Part shown: piece by piece, positions 1-11,462 of the stretch
How positions within the stretch are numbered: position 1 is the stretch's first letter
Layout: every line of letters starts with the position of its first letter
Assembly (NCBI GenBank): GCA_000149265.1
Contig: CH003407.1
Span: 782,025 to 846,024 of the forward strand
Source of the DNA: Ciona savignyi
Lineage: Eukaryota; Chordata; Ascidiacea; Phlebobranchia; Cionidae
Direction of reading: 5' to 3'
Length of the DNA: 64,000 bases
The notes under the pieces: model-generated
The model's database searches: none
What the model saw: the letters and a program-made list of their open reading frames with translations, nothing else
What the model was told of the DNA's origin: nothing
Translations under genes and position numbers: made by a program

Positions 1-490
1 GATGGGGCTTGTAGGTGGGTGGATGGGCCTTCTAGGTGGGTGAATGGGGCTTGTAGGTGGGTGGATGGGGCTTGTAGGTGGGTGGATGGGGCTTGTAGGT
101 GGGTGGATGGGCCTTCTAGGTGGGTGGATGGGGCTTGTAGGTGGGTGGATGGGGCTTGTAGGTGGGTGGATGGGGCTTGTAGGTGGGTGGATGGGGCTTC
201 TAGGTGGGTGAATGGGGCTTGTAGGTGGGTGGATGGGGCTTGTAGGTGGGTGGATGGGGCTTCTAGGTGGGTGGATGGGGCTTCTAGGTGGGTGGATGGG
301 GCTTGTAGGTGGGTGGATGGGGCTTATAGGTGGGTGAATGGGGGTTCTATGTGGGTGGATGGGGGTTCTATGTGGGTGGATGGGGGTTCTATGTGGGTGG
401 ATGGGGGTTCTATGTGGGTGGATGGGGATCTAGGTGGGTGGATGGGGGTTCTATGTGGGTGGATGGGGATCTAGGTGGGTGGATGGGACT
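1..490 (+). repeat. 21-bp G-rich minisatellite
   Basis: About 23 head-to-tail copies of a 21-bp unit containing GGTGGGTGGATGGGG. The first part carries the variant GCTTGTA or GCTTCTA, the last 150 bp the variant GTTCTAT. Because 21 is a multiple of three, the array reads open in more than one frame and gives false repetitive proteins. It lies upstream of the first visible TOPBP1 exon and so probably within a TOPBP1 intron. Each unit contains AGGTGGGT, which resembles a 5' splice site, and G runs that could form quadruplexes. Confidence 0.95.
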
Positions 491-820
491 ACATGTTTGG
501 GCTTCAAGCTTAGTCGTGGTAGGATTACACAGGTCGACAGGGGTAGTTCAAAACCAGCCACAAGCTAATTGTTGTGTTCTCTGGCAAGTGAGGGTAGTGG
601 GTTACACTAAATCAGACTATGTAAGTTTAAAATTAAAAAAATAACATGCACAATATAATATTAAAAAGAAAAACACTGTAAAGTCTCGGTAACCTGGCCA
701 TTTTTGTTAACCCCTACATTTTTCATGACAAAGAAATGAAATTAATCCTCGACTTTTTATCATATTTCATCTGGAGTTTTCACCCGACTCTTTTTCCCTG
801 CAATACTCGACTACGTGCAG
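491..820. other. No gene seen; presumed TOPBP1 intron end
   Basis: AT-rich sequence ending in a usable acceptor (CGTGCAG at 814-820) for the first visible TOPBP1 exon. I find no BRCT-coding exon here, so the upstream exons lie to the left of the window. Confidence 0.6.
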
Positions 821-3800
821 GTGGGCGATACCAGGACAACGTCGCGAAAAAAGACATTCCGAGCGAATCGTTGCTAAGAACGACACACCTCATTGTGATG
901 TCACCTGACGGGGACAAGTACAATGGATGCAAAAAATGGGGAATTCCCACAATAAGCGCCGAGTAAGTTGTGATGAGTCAGCATTTGCGAGATGCAGGGT
1001 GCCTGAGAGGTTAAGATCCACAGCATCCACACCAGATCACCGTATTTGTTAATACTTATAACAATGTGGTATACACCTTATGGGTAAACAACCTATTTAA
1101 AATGGTTCATTAAAATGTTGAATAAAAAATTGATTTAAATAAATCTGGATTAAAAGGTTGATTAAAATATCTTGATTAAAAGGATAATGCATCATGAGGT
1201 TGGATAACAACAGAAATAAATCCTGGTAATAGTGTGTTTTGTCATGGTAACAGGTGGGTATACGAATGTGCAAGGAGCGGACAAAAAGTTCCCGAGGACA
1301 GATTTCCACCAGGAGGCGACAACAAGCCTTTGTTGGAAGACAATGGACCGGCTGTTGCATGTGAGCAGAGCATTTAAGTGATGTCATGGTTATTGTGACA
1401 TCATAGTTCTTATGACATCACAGGTGAATTCCCACCAATACCTCGTCGATCGAGTGCGGTGGAGCGTATCAAGCAACGGTTGGACCTGAAACGAGCCAAT
1501 CAGAAGCGAGCCGAGACCCCATTAAGAGAGAAGGTGGGTTTAGGGCAGAGGTTCTTAACCAGTGGGTAATTACCCACTAGTGGGGAATTTGAGGATTTCA
1601 GGTGGGTAATTTGAAGTTTCGGAAAACGAAGGACATGGGCAGTGAAAAACTTTAAGCAGGAATGTGAGAGCCAGTACGATTTTAGGGAATCCATAAGCAT
1701 GAAGTTTCGAAAACTTAACCTTTTGAGCGTGGCCCCCTTCCAAATATCAATGGATACTGCTTAAGTATCGAAAGCGGGAATTCCCCAAGTTACATATCAT
1801 TTTGTTAGTTAGGAAAGCAGCTTTCTAATAAGCTGTATTGTGTTCTATACGTTACCATTGAAGTTATTGCTAATATCTGCGGTTGAAGTTGCATTATCAT
1901 TGCTGACTGCTTTCTCATCGACATATCTTTGTGAATCAGCTTTTTCGAATGTTGTCACCATAAAAACAAAAGCACGAAACTCAATGTTAAATCTGGAATC
2001 AGATTTGCGTTGTGCAATCTCAAAACTAAAACCTGACGTTAAGTTGATCGTCGCTGAAAAGCAGCAACAAAAATCACATTGACAAATTTGAACCAAAGTT
2101 AATAAATATGTTGGTATTTTTCTCAATAAATTGTTCTTTTCGTTACATACCGTTGTGCTGTTGGATATATCACAACAGGTCATCAGACTGCGTTTTGATT
2201 TTTCATTCAGTCTTAAAAGTATGAAAGGTAGTGGGAATATAGATTTATTAAGTAGTGAAGTGGGTAATGAAGGAAAAAAGGTTAAGAAGCGCTGGTTTAG
2301 GGGAAATTCCCTCTTTTCATACATGTAGATCCAAAAAAATTTGCATAATTACTCCTTACCCCTCCCCATAATGTTTAGGACGGTATGAGGGAATTCCCCT
2401 AATTAACAACCACCCCCATAGATATTAAGGATGGGTTTGGACAGCCCCAGTACGTTCATGACGAAGGGGGTCGACCCGAATATTTCGTTTGACTTGGAAG
2501 AAGTGTTCGAATACCTGAAGACCCCTCAGTCCACCAGGCAGCAATTTACTCGCGCTGTGGCTGAGAATCCTGAAACCGTGAGTGTCTGTGATGTCATAAT
2601 GTGTGTCTGTGATGTCATATTGTGTGAGTGTCTGAGATGTCATAATGTGTAAGTGTCTGTGATGTCATAATGTACATTAGTCTGATGTCATAATGTGTGA
2701 GTGTCTGTGAGGTCATAATGTGTAAGTGTCTGTGATGTCATAATGTGTGAGTGTCTGTGATGTCATAAATGTGAGTGTATGTGATGTCATAAGTGTTAGT
2801 GTCTGTGATGTCATAAGTGTTAGTGGTTGTGATGTCATAAGTGTTAGTGTCTGTGATGTCATAATGTGCAGTTTTTAATAACATACATTAAACTAACTGG
2901 AATATTTCGGTAACCCGACTCTGAGCATGCGACATGTAATATTGTGACGATTGCTCATGTTATAAATACTGCATGCCCTTCTAACAAATTTAACTCTCTT
3001 TAATAAACTTAATAAAAGAAAGAATTTTATGTCATATTAGTATATGTAATGTCATACTTATTTTCTTTTCAGCCATTAAGTGTGTTCGTTGAGAGGTTTC
3101 TCGCTGAGTCATTGAAAGATCTGCCCGAGTCAGCAGAAGTCGTCGCGAATCTGGAAAAAATTTTCGAATCGGAATTCAAGAATGGTAACGTCGTTTGTGA
3201 CTTCACAATCCAAATCTGACATTATGACATCACAGATGCAGCCGACGATAAGCCAACGACGCCGTTGCTAGGGACGATTGTATACGTCGCGAAGGTTGCC
3301 ATGACTACCATTGTTACCATTGTGGTTTTGATTGTTTCCAATTGTAGAAACTGACGACGCAACGAGCGGAGATTTGCAAGACGGTGACGCGACTCGGGGG
3401 TGCCTTCCGGTGGAATTACGATTCGACGTGCACCCATTTCGTCTTCCAGGTAGAGGGTTGTGCTTAGTGGGGGGTCCTAGCCCCCTCACCCACTTTTTGA
3501 AGCCTATTTTGGTAATTTGGGTGCAGGTCATTTAGGGGGACGTTATAAAGTGGGTTGTGCTCAGTGGGGAAGCCTACCCCCCTCACCCCATTTTGGGACC
3601 TATTTAGTAATTTGGGTGCTGGTCATTTGGGAGGCGTTTTAAACCCAAAATATCACGACATGAACGTTACCCTCCGTCCTAGAAATGCGTTAAATTTTAA
3701 ATATTACTTGAACTAATTCATAAAACACAGTTGTTTATACAGTCTGTAGTTGCATTTGTTTTCTCAAACCTCTCAGACATAACCACCTCTGTTAATCCTC

Positions 3801-6800
3801 TACAGTTTACACTTCATGGCCTGGTACATTTTTGTATGTAGAAGAAAAAATGGTGTGGGGACATAACATTAACTTAATTGCAACTAATTTTTAACAAGAC
3901 AAAAATGCAATGGAATCAGCAACTTAAGTTGACTCAACTAAGCTTAATTAAACTAAAGAAAACTTTTGATAATAAATTGATGAGATCATGAAAAAGTAGC
4001 CTGTAGTCAACTTAGCTTAATTGAAATGAGTTAAACTTAGGTGCTACAGAATTTTAATTTTGCCAAAAGGTTGCATAATAAGGGAATTTGCAGGTTGGAA
4101 AGTATAGTTTTTTATGGAATGTCACCCCGCATTTTTATACAGTGTGACATGCCACCCCAGGAATCCACGCCGACGACCTGGATATGATATTTATGTTTAT
4201 TCCCATGAATGGGAAAATAAAAGGGGCGGATACCCGTCGAAAATTGTCAGAAAACTTCACCCCCACCGTTGGGTTACTGGAGATATTGCAGTGTGTTTAT
4301 ATGATTAAGATATTCCCTTAATTTGGTAAAACCCATTTTTTCACAGGGTTTAGGTTATTCACTAGGTGACTAGCCAGACTTATATGGTTCAGGTATATTT
4401 ACTAGATGCCTGGCCAGACTTGTTACAAACCTTCAATTCTCAGCTGAAAGGCCACACACTAACCCACTAAGCCTGGAATCGAACTTTTGAATGCAGTGTG
4501 CCAGTTTATGAATAATATCACAATGAAACTAACTTGACGCGCTAACCAATGTTATTTACGGTTTGCATATTTTCTCTGCGATGTTGTAGCTACTTTCGAT
4601 TGTTTAATTTGTGCTACTAGTCAAATAATGCAGCATACTATGAATAAATCTTTTAGTGGCGCATGTACCAGGGGTTGCCGACCACGGCATTAACCTATAC
4701 CGTCGAACAAAAAATAAATGTCGAAAAAAATAAAAAACCTGGTATTAAACTTGAACCTTCCAGGGCAGATCAAACGACATCAACAAGGAATTTCGGACCG
4801 CTCGGACTGACGGGAAGTTTATTGTCTCTCCCCACTGGGTGGCAGCGAGTGAAAGAGTCCGTGCGGACGAGAAGGAATTCCCCCACGACTTTGACCCAAA
4901 CAAATCGATTCAGGTGAAGTCCCTACTTTGCCATTTGGGTTAAACTGACCTTTAAAAATGGGTCAGATGTTGTGATCAGGATGGGACATTTAAGTTTTAT
5001 TCCGTTGAACTAAAAATCGCACAAGAGTTCACACGACAAGTATTAGAGAATTATTATCAGATTAACTCATGCATACCGTCGGGTAAACAAAGCTATTTCG
5101 TTTTGTTGTATGATTGATATGAACTTTCAGTTTGAGTAGAAGCATCCACCTCTCAATCATATTCAACTTACTGGCTTTGACAACATTTAAATGTAATAAC
5201 GACCTTTTAGTACATTAGTGTGGGCGTGGTAGCTCCGGGACCAGAAATTAAGCCATAAAGGCCCGTTACTCCGTTGTCCTTATTAGTTATAATGGTGTTT
5301 TAACAACATCTAAGCCAATTAGATCTATGTGAAAATGACTTCCTTTTTTCCAGATTCTTCGCAAAACCTCACTATGCAGAACACCAAGGTAATAGTGATG
5401 ATTACCCCTATTGTCATGTATTGTCTCTAACATACACTTGCTGTTTTGCAAGTTGGTGCATAAGTGTATTATATTGATGGTGTATTAATGTTAGTTAGTG
5501 ATTAGGCACCCTAACCCTTATAATATAACATCATGGTATAAAGTCACCCTAACTTTACCCCTATAATGTAACATTATAGTATAAAGTCACCCTAACTTTA
5601 CCCCTATAATGTAACATTATAGTATAAAGTCACCCTAACTTTACCCCTATAATATATCATTATAGTGTATAGTCACCCTAGCTTTACCCCTATAATATAA
5701 TATCATATTATAAAGTCACCCTAACTTTACCCCTATAATGTATTATAATAGTTCTTTTATGACATCACCATCTCTATTATCCCAGCAATAATGACAAGAC
5801 TGCCTCTAGTGGCGGATCAGCTTCAAAGCGCGAGCTTGGTAAGATTTCCATGGAAAACGAACGGAGCGTGCATCAGGACTCCCAGGAGGCGCGGGAGAGC
5901 CTCCGGAAGACTCTGGAGAACATCATGTCGAGCGACAAGGTTTCGCGGGATGTCAGGACCCATCGGCTCAGCTGTAAGTGTTGGGGTTTAAAGTCCGAAC
6001 GATTAGTCTGGTGGATTAGTGCGTCCTCTTTCAACCGAAAGGTTGCGGTTTCCTAACTGGCCACTTGCTACTCGATTTTGTATTTGGGCAGAACACCTAA
6101 TAAAAATGAATATCAAGTCCAGTTGGGGTAAAGTGCCAATTTGCAACCCTGGAATTCTAATATGAATTAGAATTTGCATAAAATGACTTGAACATGACGA
6201 TTAAAATCGAGAATCAAACACTATAACCATAATAATGCGTATTTCACCTTAATGATTGAATATTGTACTTTGGCAAGCTTAAGAGAAGTTACCAGTGTAA
6301 CCTGGAAATAAAACATAATAATCATACCTGCATGCGTATTATATTAACACAGGCAATCGTCAGATCACCTTGCGCCCACCGTTGGGTTAACGGAGCTATT
6401 GCAGTGTGTTGTGTATGATTTGCACGTTCCTTCAATTTAGTGGAACCCATTAATCCGCTTGTATCAGGCAATGTCCGTTAAGTGCCTTGCCCAAGGACAT
6501 TCCCAACTAGCTAGCGACTGATTTTAACCTGCAACCCTTCGGCTGAAAGATGACTCACTAACCCACCGAGCTAATCAGTCAGACAGATATATATGACAAC
6601 ATCACTGCAAACACAGGCAATACGACCTACTCACCGAAAGAAGCAGAACCCTCGTCGGCTGTCCCGATGGAAGGTGTCACAATCGATGATGTCACCAAAG
6701 GTGATGTCACAATGGCCACAAAAGATCCAGAATCTTCCCAAGATGTCCAAGTGGTTTGGGACGATCCTATTGGTCGAGAGGAACTGCAACGATTACGTCA

Positions 6801-9800
6801 GCAAAACAAGGTGTTGTGATGTCATAATTTGTAATTCTTTTGTCAAAATTTGTGATGTCAGATTTTTTGTCAAAATTTGTGACGTCATAAATGTTTTGTT
6901 GTAATTTGTGATGTCATAACACTCAATAAGTAACAATATTCATAGGTTGACCCTGAAACTACGAAAGATGAAAGTTTCGTTGAGGTAATATTGAGCTTAT
7001 TTTCATGTCATAAAAGGCTGTATTTCTCATGAATGTCCTTGAAGTTGTTTTGGGGAAAAACACACTTTCCAAGGGCTTTACTAATCTGCGGGACAGGGGA
7101 TTGGGATGAGCTGGACAGAACAACGCACTATATCATAAATGGGACAAAGTTTTTTCTTTTATTAACTTGGGCGGGACGGGTTATAACATAAGTGGAGGGT
7201 GACATAATATGAGCAGGAAAAAGTATTTTTCATAACTAACATTAGCCCGCACATTGTATACCCTACCCCAGTCATGTTAGTAAGTAAAATACTTCAGACC
7301 ACTATTTTATTTCCATAGAACAGTTCCGCCCCTCTTTCCGCTCTCCTAGTTTCGACTGTACAACTGTTAGGCTGAAATGCACTAATCTAACTTAGTGTAG
7401 CCTTTTCACTTCTTAATTACATTAAGAAGAATGGCGTAATTATTTTAAGTAAAGGAGGCAAAATAAAACGACAAAACTATCGTGGCTAAAACACGTCAGT
7501 GAATACACCTTGTACCCACAGGAAAGCTCCCCTGTCGATGAAGACGAAAATCGAATCTCACAGATTATCAGGGAAGGGAAAGTCCCGTCATTCCTGATAT
7601 CTTCCGTCACTCCTGAACAGAAAGCGGAATACGCTTCAATTATTCAAGAATTAGGTTTGTGATGTAACATAGGATAGGATAGAATAGGATATTCATGTTT
7701 ATCCCTGTGAATGGGAAAGGTGGTTAACACATGGGCAATCGTCAGATCACCTCGCGCCCGTTGTCGGGTTACCGGAGATATTGCAGTGTGTTGTATATGA
7801 TAGACACGTTCTTTAATTTGGTAGAACCCATTAATCCGCTGGGTTCACATAAGGGGATGATACGCTGTAAAAGTTCCAGGAGATATAACCTTTCACATTG
7901 CTATACTTTTTACCTGGACAGAGTTCGAATCTATCATGGGCATGTCACCAAAACTTTTTTTATACAATTATTGCATATATATCGGTTGTAGCATTTTGTG
8001 GTTTTCAAGCTAATTAATCAATTGTGTCCTTACGGAAATTGCCTGAACCCAGCGGATTAATGGGTTCTTCCAAATTAAAGGAATGTTAAGGAATGTCTTA
8101 ATCATACACAAAACACTGTAATAACTCCGGTAGACGCGAGGTAATCTGATGATTTCCCAAATGTTAACGCCTCTTGCGTTTTCCCATTTACGAGGATAAA
8201 CATACGTTTCTACAAAAACAATATACTCTGACATAAAAACTTTATACAGTGACATAGAAATATACATAGCGACAAAAACAATATACTCTGACATAGAAAC
8301 ATTATACAATGACATAGTAATATACATAGCCACAAAAAAATATACTCTGACATAAAAACTTTATACTATGACATAGAAATATGCATAGCCAGATAAACAA
8401 TATACTCTGACATAGAAACAATATACAGGTGGAAAATACTTGGAGCGGGATTATTTCGACCCGAGTTGTACCCATCTCATCGTGAAGAATCCGGCACGAA
8501 ACGAAAAGTTTCTGGCTTCACTCTCATCTGGGAAGTGGATCCTTCACACAAGTTATATGGAAGCTTGTAGATCTGCTCGTGCTTTTGTTAAGGTGGGGCT
8601 GTGTGGGTAAGCCGGGGTATTGGTTAGGGTGAGTAACCTCAAGACAGGGGGTCGGATGGGTGACTTAGAAGATGGGCAAAGTGGCAACTTGGAAGTGTTG
8701 GGCAGGGTGGGTTACCTTTGGTAAACTGGGGTGTTGGTTAGGGTGAGTAATTTAAAGATAAAGGGGTTGGGTGTGTAACTTAGAAGGAAGGGTGGTGATA
8801 CGTGGGCAAATTTAAAAGAGGTATTGCAGAGTGTATGGCTAAATTGAACCTGGTGAAGTGGACTTTGGGCAACAAGATTTACTTGGAGGTTGGTGGGGTA
8901 GAGTTTAGGGTGGGTAACTTGGAAATGTGTGGTTGGGTGGGTGACTTGGGAGATGAGGTTGGTTGGAGTAGGGTGATAAAATTGGGAAGTGGAGAATGGT
9001 GGGATAGAGTGGATAACTTAAAAAGGTGGGGTTAAGTGGGTATCTTGGGGAAATGTATGGCAGATTGGTGAACTTAAAAAGCTAAGAGGGATTTAATAAA
9101 AATGTGGTAAATTGTGCCCATGTTAATCAGTGCATGATTCGCGAAGATTTATTAGAATTCACATTGTAGGAAGAAGATTATGAATTCGGCAACCCGTCAT
9201 TTGAGTGGACAGCACGTAACGAGACAGAAGCATTGTTGGTTGCATCTGCGTACAGATGGAGACAGGGGTTGAACCGGGGAAGTACTGGGGCTTTCCATGG
9301 ATGGAAGGTGGGTGCGTTGTTATTTAAACCCCTGGGTGACCAAGGACTTTCCCTATGGAAAAAATCTGTGTGTATTTATTTTAACCCCCTCGGATAACAA
9401 GGACTTTCCCTAGGTAAAAGAAAGATTTGTTTGATCTAATTTTAACCGCTTGGGTTATGTGTAATTTTCTTTGTTTATTGAATAATGATGGTTATTATAT
9501 TAAACACAATTAAACAACTAAATCATATTTTTTTCACAGCCAAGTTCCCAAAGCTATTGCAGAGTGTTGTAAATTTAAACTAATCCAAGTTTTTTTATCG
9601 ATCCATTTGAATTCACTGCATCAAGGCAACGTCCGCCAAGGGCCGTCCATGGACGCAGTTGCGCTAATGGTCGGAGATAAAAAAAAATCCCCTTCGTCCT
9701 AGGTAATCCTGCACGTGAGCGATCGTCATCTTCCCGGGTTCGCTCGGCTCTTGGAGTGCGGGTCCGGTTCCGTGGTCGCCAAATCGCTCCCCTATACCGA

Positions 9801-10788
9801 CCCAATAGGTGGCGTGACGCACGCGATCATTGATCCGAACAAAGCGAAACAAATCAATTCGTCGGAGATCGAACGTCTAGTTCGGGCTGGGGTGCACTGC
9901 TGTATTCCGGAGTGTATTGGTGAGTTGGCCTTGCCTCGGTGCATGAGGTGTTGCGGTTGTATTTCTGTGTTTGGCTTGCCTAAGAGCATGAGGTGTATTG
10001 CTTTGTTTGGGGTTGGCATGGGGTTGTATTTCTGTGTTGGTTTGCCTGAGGACATAAGGTGAATTGATGTGCTTGTCTTCGGAAATGGGTTGTATTTCTG
10101 TGCTCTGCTGCGGATATGAGGTGCAACTCTTTGTTAAGCTATGTGTTTGGGGTCTATTTTTTTGTTTGGTCAATTATCTCCGATATATGACTCCAACATT
10201 TTTAGCTGGGAAATTGCAAGGAGCTTCCGAATTATTGCCCTCCGCTAGTTTACTGAAGCTATTACAGAGTGTTAAATACGATATTGCTCTATTTTATTTA
10301 GCTTATTAAATGATTCTCTGGCAACGTATGCAAAGTTTCTCGCCTAAAGGTATAGCGGCAAGCTTGCAACTGGTCTCGATCTCACCACCTTTTGGTTGAC
10401 CGGTCGACACGCAATGCACGAGTTATCCGACGGGATCATTCGTTTGGGTTCAGTCGATGCCCGTTAAGTGCTTTGCCCAAAGACACAACCAACGAGCTAC
10501 TGACTAGTTTCGAATTTGGAACCCTTAGGCTAAAAGCGACGCACTAACCTACCAAGCTAATCGGTTACACGACCGGTTCAAACAGCAGACATCAAGCGCA
10601 TTTCCCAAAATACACTCCCCGACCAAATCTTAGCACAACTATTTCCCATTTTTGCAGCCGAATTTCTAATGAAGTCACCCCAGCCTGCTCCAGAAACTCT
10701 TTACCTCCCAATAGTGAAATCTATGATCGCCGAATTCGGGGAAGTCCCAGGGTCGGAAACCCCGAGCAAGCGCCGCCGATTCAATTAA
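821..10788 (+). CDS. TOPBP1: TOPBP1, C-terminal half (DNA topoisomerase 2-binding protein 1)
   Basis: Seventeen exons: 821-962, 1254-1360, 1424-1533, 2422-2577, 3073-3184, 3236-3294, 3348-3449, 4764-4913, 5354-5388, 5786-5973, 6617-6810, 6946-6984, 7522-7654, 8429-8592, 9170-9307, 9703-9919, 10658-10788. They join in frame (2177 nt, 724 residues to TAA). BRCT5 starts with GGRYQDNVAKKD and reads THLIVMSPDGDKY. BRCT6 is at 3236-4913 (LGGAFRWNYDSTCTHFVFQ). The ATR-activating region has WDDPIGREEL at 6757, its Trp matching the activation Trp of vertebrate TopBP1. The BRCT7/8 pair follows (7522-9919). The tail SKRRRF is a nuclear-localisation-like end. Family role: scaffold that activates ATR at damaged or stalled replication forks. 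N-terminal BRCTs lie outside the window. Very small exons (5354-5388, 6946-6984) are the least certain. Confidence 0.93.
1546..2294 (+). mobile_element. hAT element with transposase C-terminal remnant
   Basis: A 749-bp element in the TOPBP1 intron 1534-2421. Terminal inverted repeats are CAGAGGTTCTTAACC (1546-1560) and GGTTAAGAAGCGCTG (2280-2294), 12 of 15 matching. The flanking 8-bp target duplication GTTTAGGG is perfect (1538-1545 and 2295-2302). An open frame ending at 2082 reads STYLCESAFSNVVTIKTKAR and ends EKQQQKSH, typical of the C-terminal dimerisation segment of hAT transposases (ZBED5/SCAND3-like). The N-terminal and catalytic parts are missing, so this is an internally deleted, non-autonomous copy. 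Confidence 0.9.
2578..2871 (+). repeat. 25-bp minisatellite starting at a TOPBP1 donor
   Basis: About twelve units of roughly 25 bp, each like GTGAGTGTCTGTGATGTCAT. The first unit begins exactly with the GT of the real 5' splice site after exon 2422-2577. Seven units start with GTGAGT or GTAAGT, so the array is a series of decoy donors. Confidence 0.93.
3450..3645 (+). repeat. Two-copy ~100-bp repeat beginning at a TOPBP1 donor
   Basis: Two imperfect copies, both containing GGGTTGTGCT and ending near GGTCATTTRGG. The first starts within 5 nt of the donor after exon 3348-3449. Confidence 0.85.
4180..4480 (-). repeat. SINE-like family A, old copy
   Basis: Diverged copy in a TOPBP1 intron. Recognisable blocks are the tail GTTTATTCCCATGAATGGGA, the central GGGTTACTGGAGATATTGCA and a degraded head. 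Confidence 0.55.
5507..5745 (+). repeat. 43-bp minisatellite in TOPBP1 intron
   Basis: About five copies of a unit containing CACCCTAACTTTACCCC followed by TATAATGTAACATTATA, itself a near-palindrome. The intron is 5389-5785. The array does not touch either splice site. Confidence 0.9.
6350..6588 (-). repeat. SINE-like family A, near full length
   Basis: Copy in the TOPBP1 intron before exon 6617-6810. The head (reverse complement) has box-A-like TTAGCTCGGTGGGTTAG, but box B is damaged (GGTTAAAATC). Confidence 0.85.
6811..6925 (+). repeat. Degenerate TGATGTCATAA repeat filling a short TOPBP1 intron
   Basis: The 135-bp intron starts GTGTTGTGATGTCATAATTT, and the block TTTGTGATGTCA recurs three more times before the acceptor of the 39-nt exon at 6946. 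Confidence 0.8.
7668..7853 (-). repeat. SINE-like family A, head-truncated
   Basis: Contains the (AGGAT)n tail, the mid region and GGTAGAACCCATTAATCCGC, then stops. The tRNA-like promoter half is absent. Confidence 0.88.
8022..8208 (+). repeat. SINE-like family A, head-truncated
   Basis: Runs from TGTCCTTACGGAAATTGCCT to the GGATAAACATA tail. Together with 7668-7853 it forms a facing pair in one TOPBP1 intron. Confidence 0.88.
8209..8426 (+). repeat. ~62-bp minisatellite abutting a TOPBP1 acceptor
   Basis: About 3.5 copies of a unit with AATATACTCTGACATA and ACTTTATACAGTGACATA. The last unit runs into the acceptor ATATACAG at 8421-8428. Confidence 0.88.
8593..9090 (+). repeat. Degenerate GT-rich array starting at a TOPBP1 donor
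   Basis: Imperfect units of about 110 bp sharing TTGGTTAGGGTGAGTAA and GGGTGACTTAGAAG, starting at the donor GTGGGG after exon 8429-8592. Several internal GTGAGT/GTGGGT words resemble donors. Confidence 0.75.
9308..9462 (+). repeat. ~60-bp tandem repeat starting at a TOPBP1 donor
   Basis: Three imperfect units. Units one and two share AAGGACTTTCCCTA. The first begins with the real donor GTGGGT, the next two with GTGTGT and GTTTGA. Confidence 0.82.
9920..10150 (+). repeat. ~65-bp tandem repeat starting at a TOPBP1 donor
   Basis: Four imperfect units sharing GGTTGTATTTCTGT and ATGAGGTG, the first beginning at the real donor GTGAGT after exon 9703-9919. Confidence 0.85.
10435..10572 (-). repeat. 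SINE-like family A, tail-truncated
   Basis: Retains the promoter half (GGTTCCAAATTCGAAACTAG region) and the GGGCAAAGCACTTAACGG block. It lies just before the last TOPBP1 exon. Confidence 0.75.
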
Positions 10789-10800
10789 TCTTTTTGTTTA

Positions 10801-10806
10801 AATAAA
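10801..10806 (+). promoter_or_regulatory. Poly(A) signal AATAAA, TOPBP1
   Basis: Canonical AATAAA 12 nt after the TOPBP1 stop codon, implying a very short 3' UTR. Confidence 0.75.
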
Positions 10807-11022
10807 GTATACTGTTCTTTAATCCTGTTTTGGTAGCATGGGTGAGATGGGAACATTAGAATGTTAGTATGTATCGGGTAAGCTAACCCATTTTCAGCAG
10901 GATTGGAAAACACGAGGTTTAATTAGTTAATTGTGGTTACCTCGTGTCCACCGTGGTGTTATCGAAAGCTTTTGCAGTGTGTTACATACTATTGCTACCT
11001 TTCTAAATTTAGGACCAATAGG

Positions 11023-11301
11023 TTAGGATAGGATATTCAATTATCCACGGGCAATGGGCAAACCAAGGGGGTTAACACACGGGCAACCTTCAGATCACCT
11101 CGCGCACACCGTCGGGTTACCGGAGCTATTGTAGTGTGATGTATATGATAGACAAGTTCCTTCAATTTGGTACTGGGTTCAGGCAATGTCCGTAAAGTGA
11201 CTTGCCCACGGACACAACCGACTAGCTAGTGACCAGTTTCGAACTTACAACCTTTCGATTGAAAGGCGACGCACTTAACCGCCAGACTAACCGGCCGGAC
11301 A
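11023..11301 (-). repeat. SINE-like family A, near full length
   Basis: Complete from the GGATAGGATA tail to the promoter end GTCCGGCCGGTTAGTCTGGC (reverse complement). Box B is GTTCGAAACTGG. Confidence 0.9.
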
Positions 11302-11462
11302 AAGGTTCTGGCGATGTAGGCTAAGTGCATTTAGTCTGGTAGTCTTCATATTACGTCGAAACTACTGTGTGTCAGTTTTCCCACCAAGACATTATTGCAT
11401 TGGTTTAAAAAACGATCCATGTACGAGAACAGCTGATACTATTTAACCAGTTTTACGCCCGA

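Noticed and set aside
19-644. Two long open frames with Trp/Gly-rich repeats
   Set aside because: They are read-through of the 21-bp minisatellite, whose length is a multiple of three; no non-repeat coding content.
2578-2871. CRISPR array
   Set aside because: Units are contiguous without unique spacers, and the context is a eukaryotic intron.
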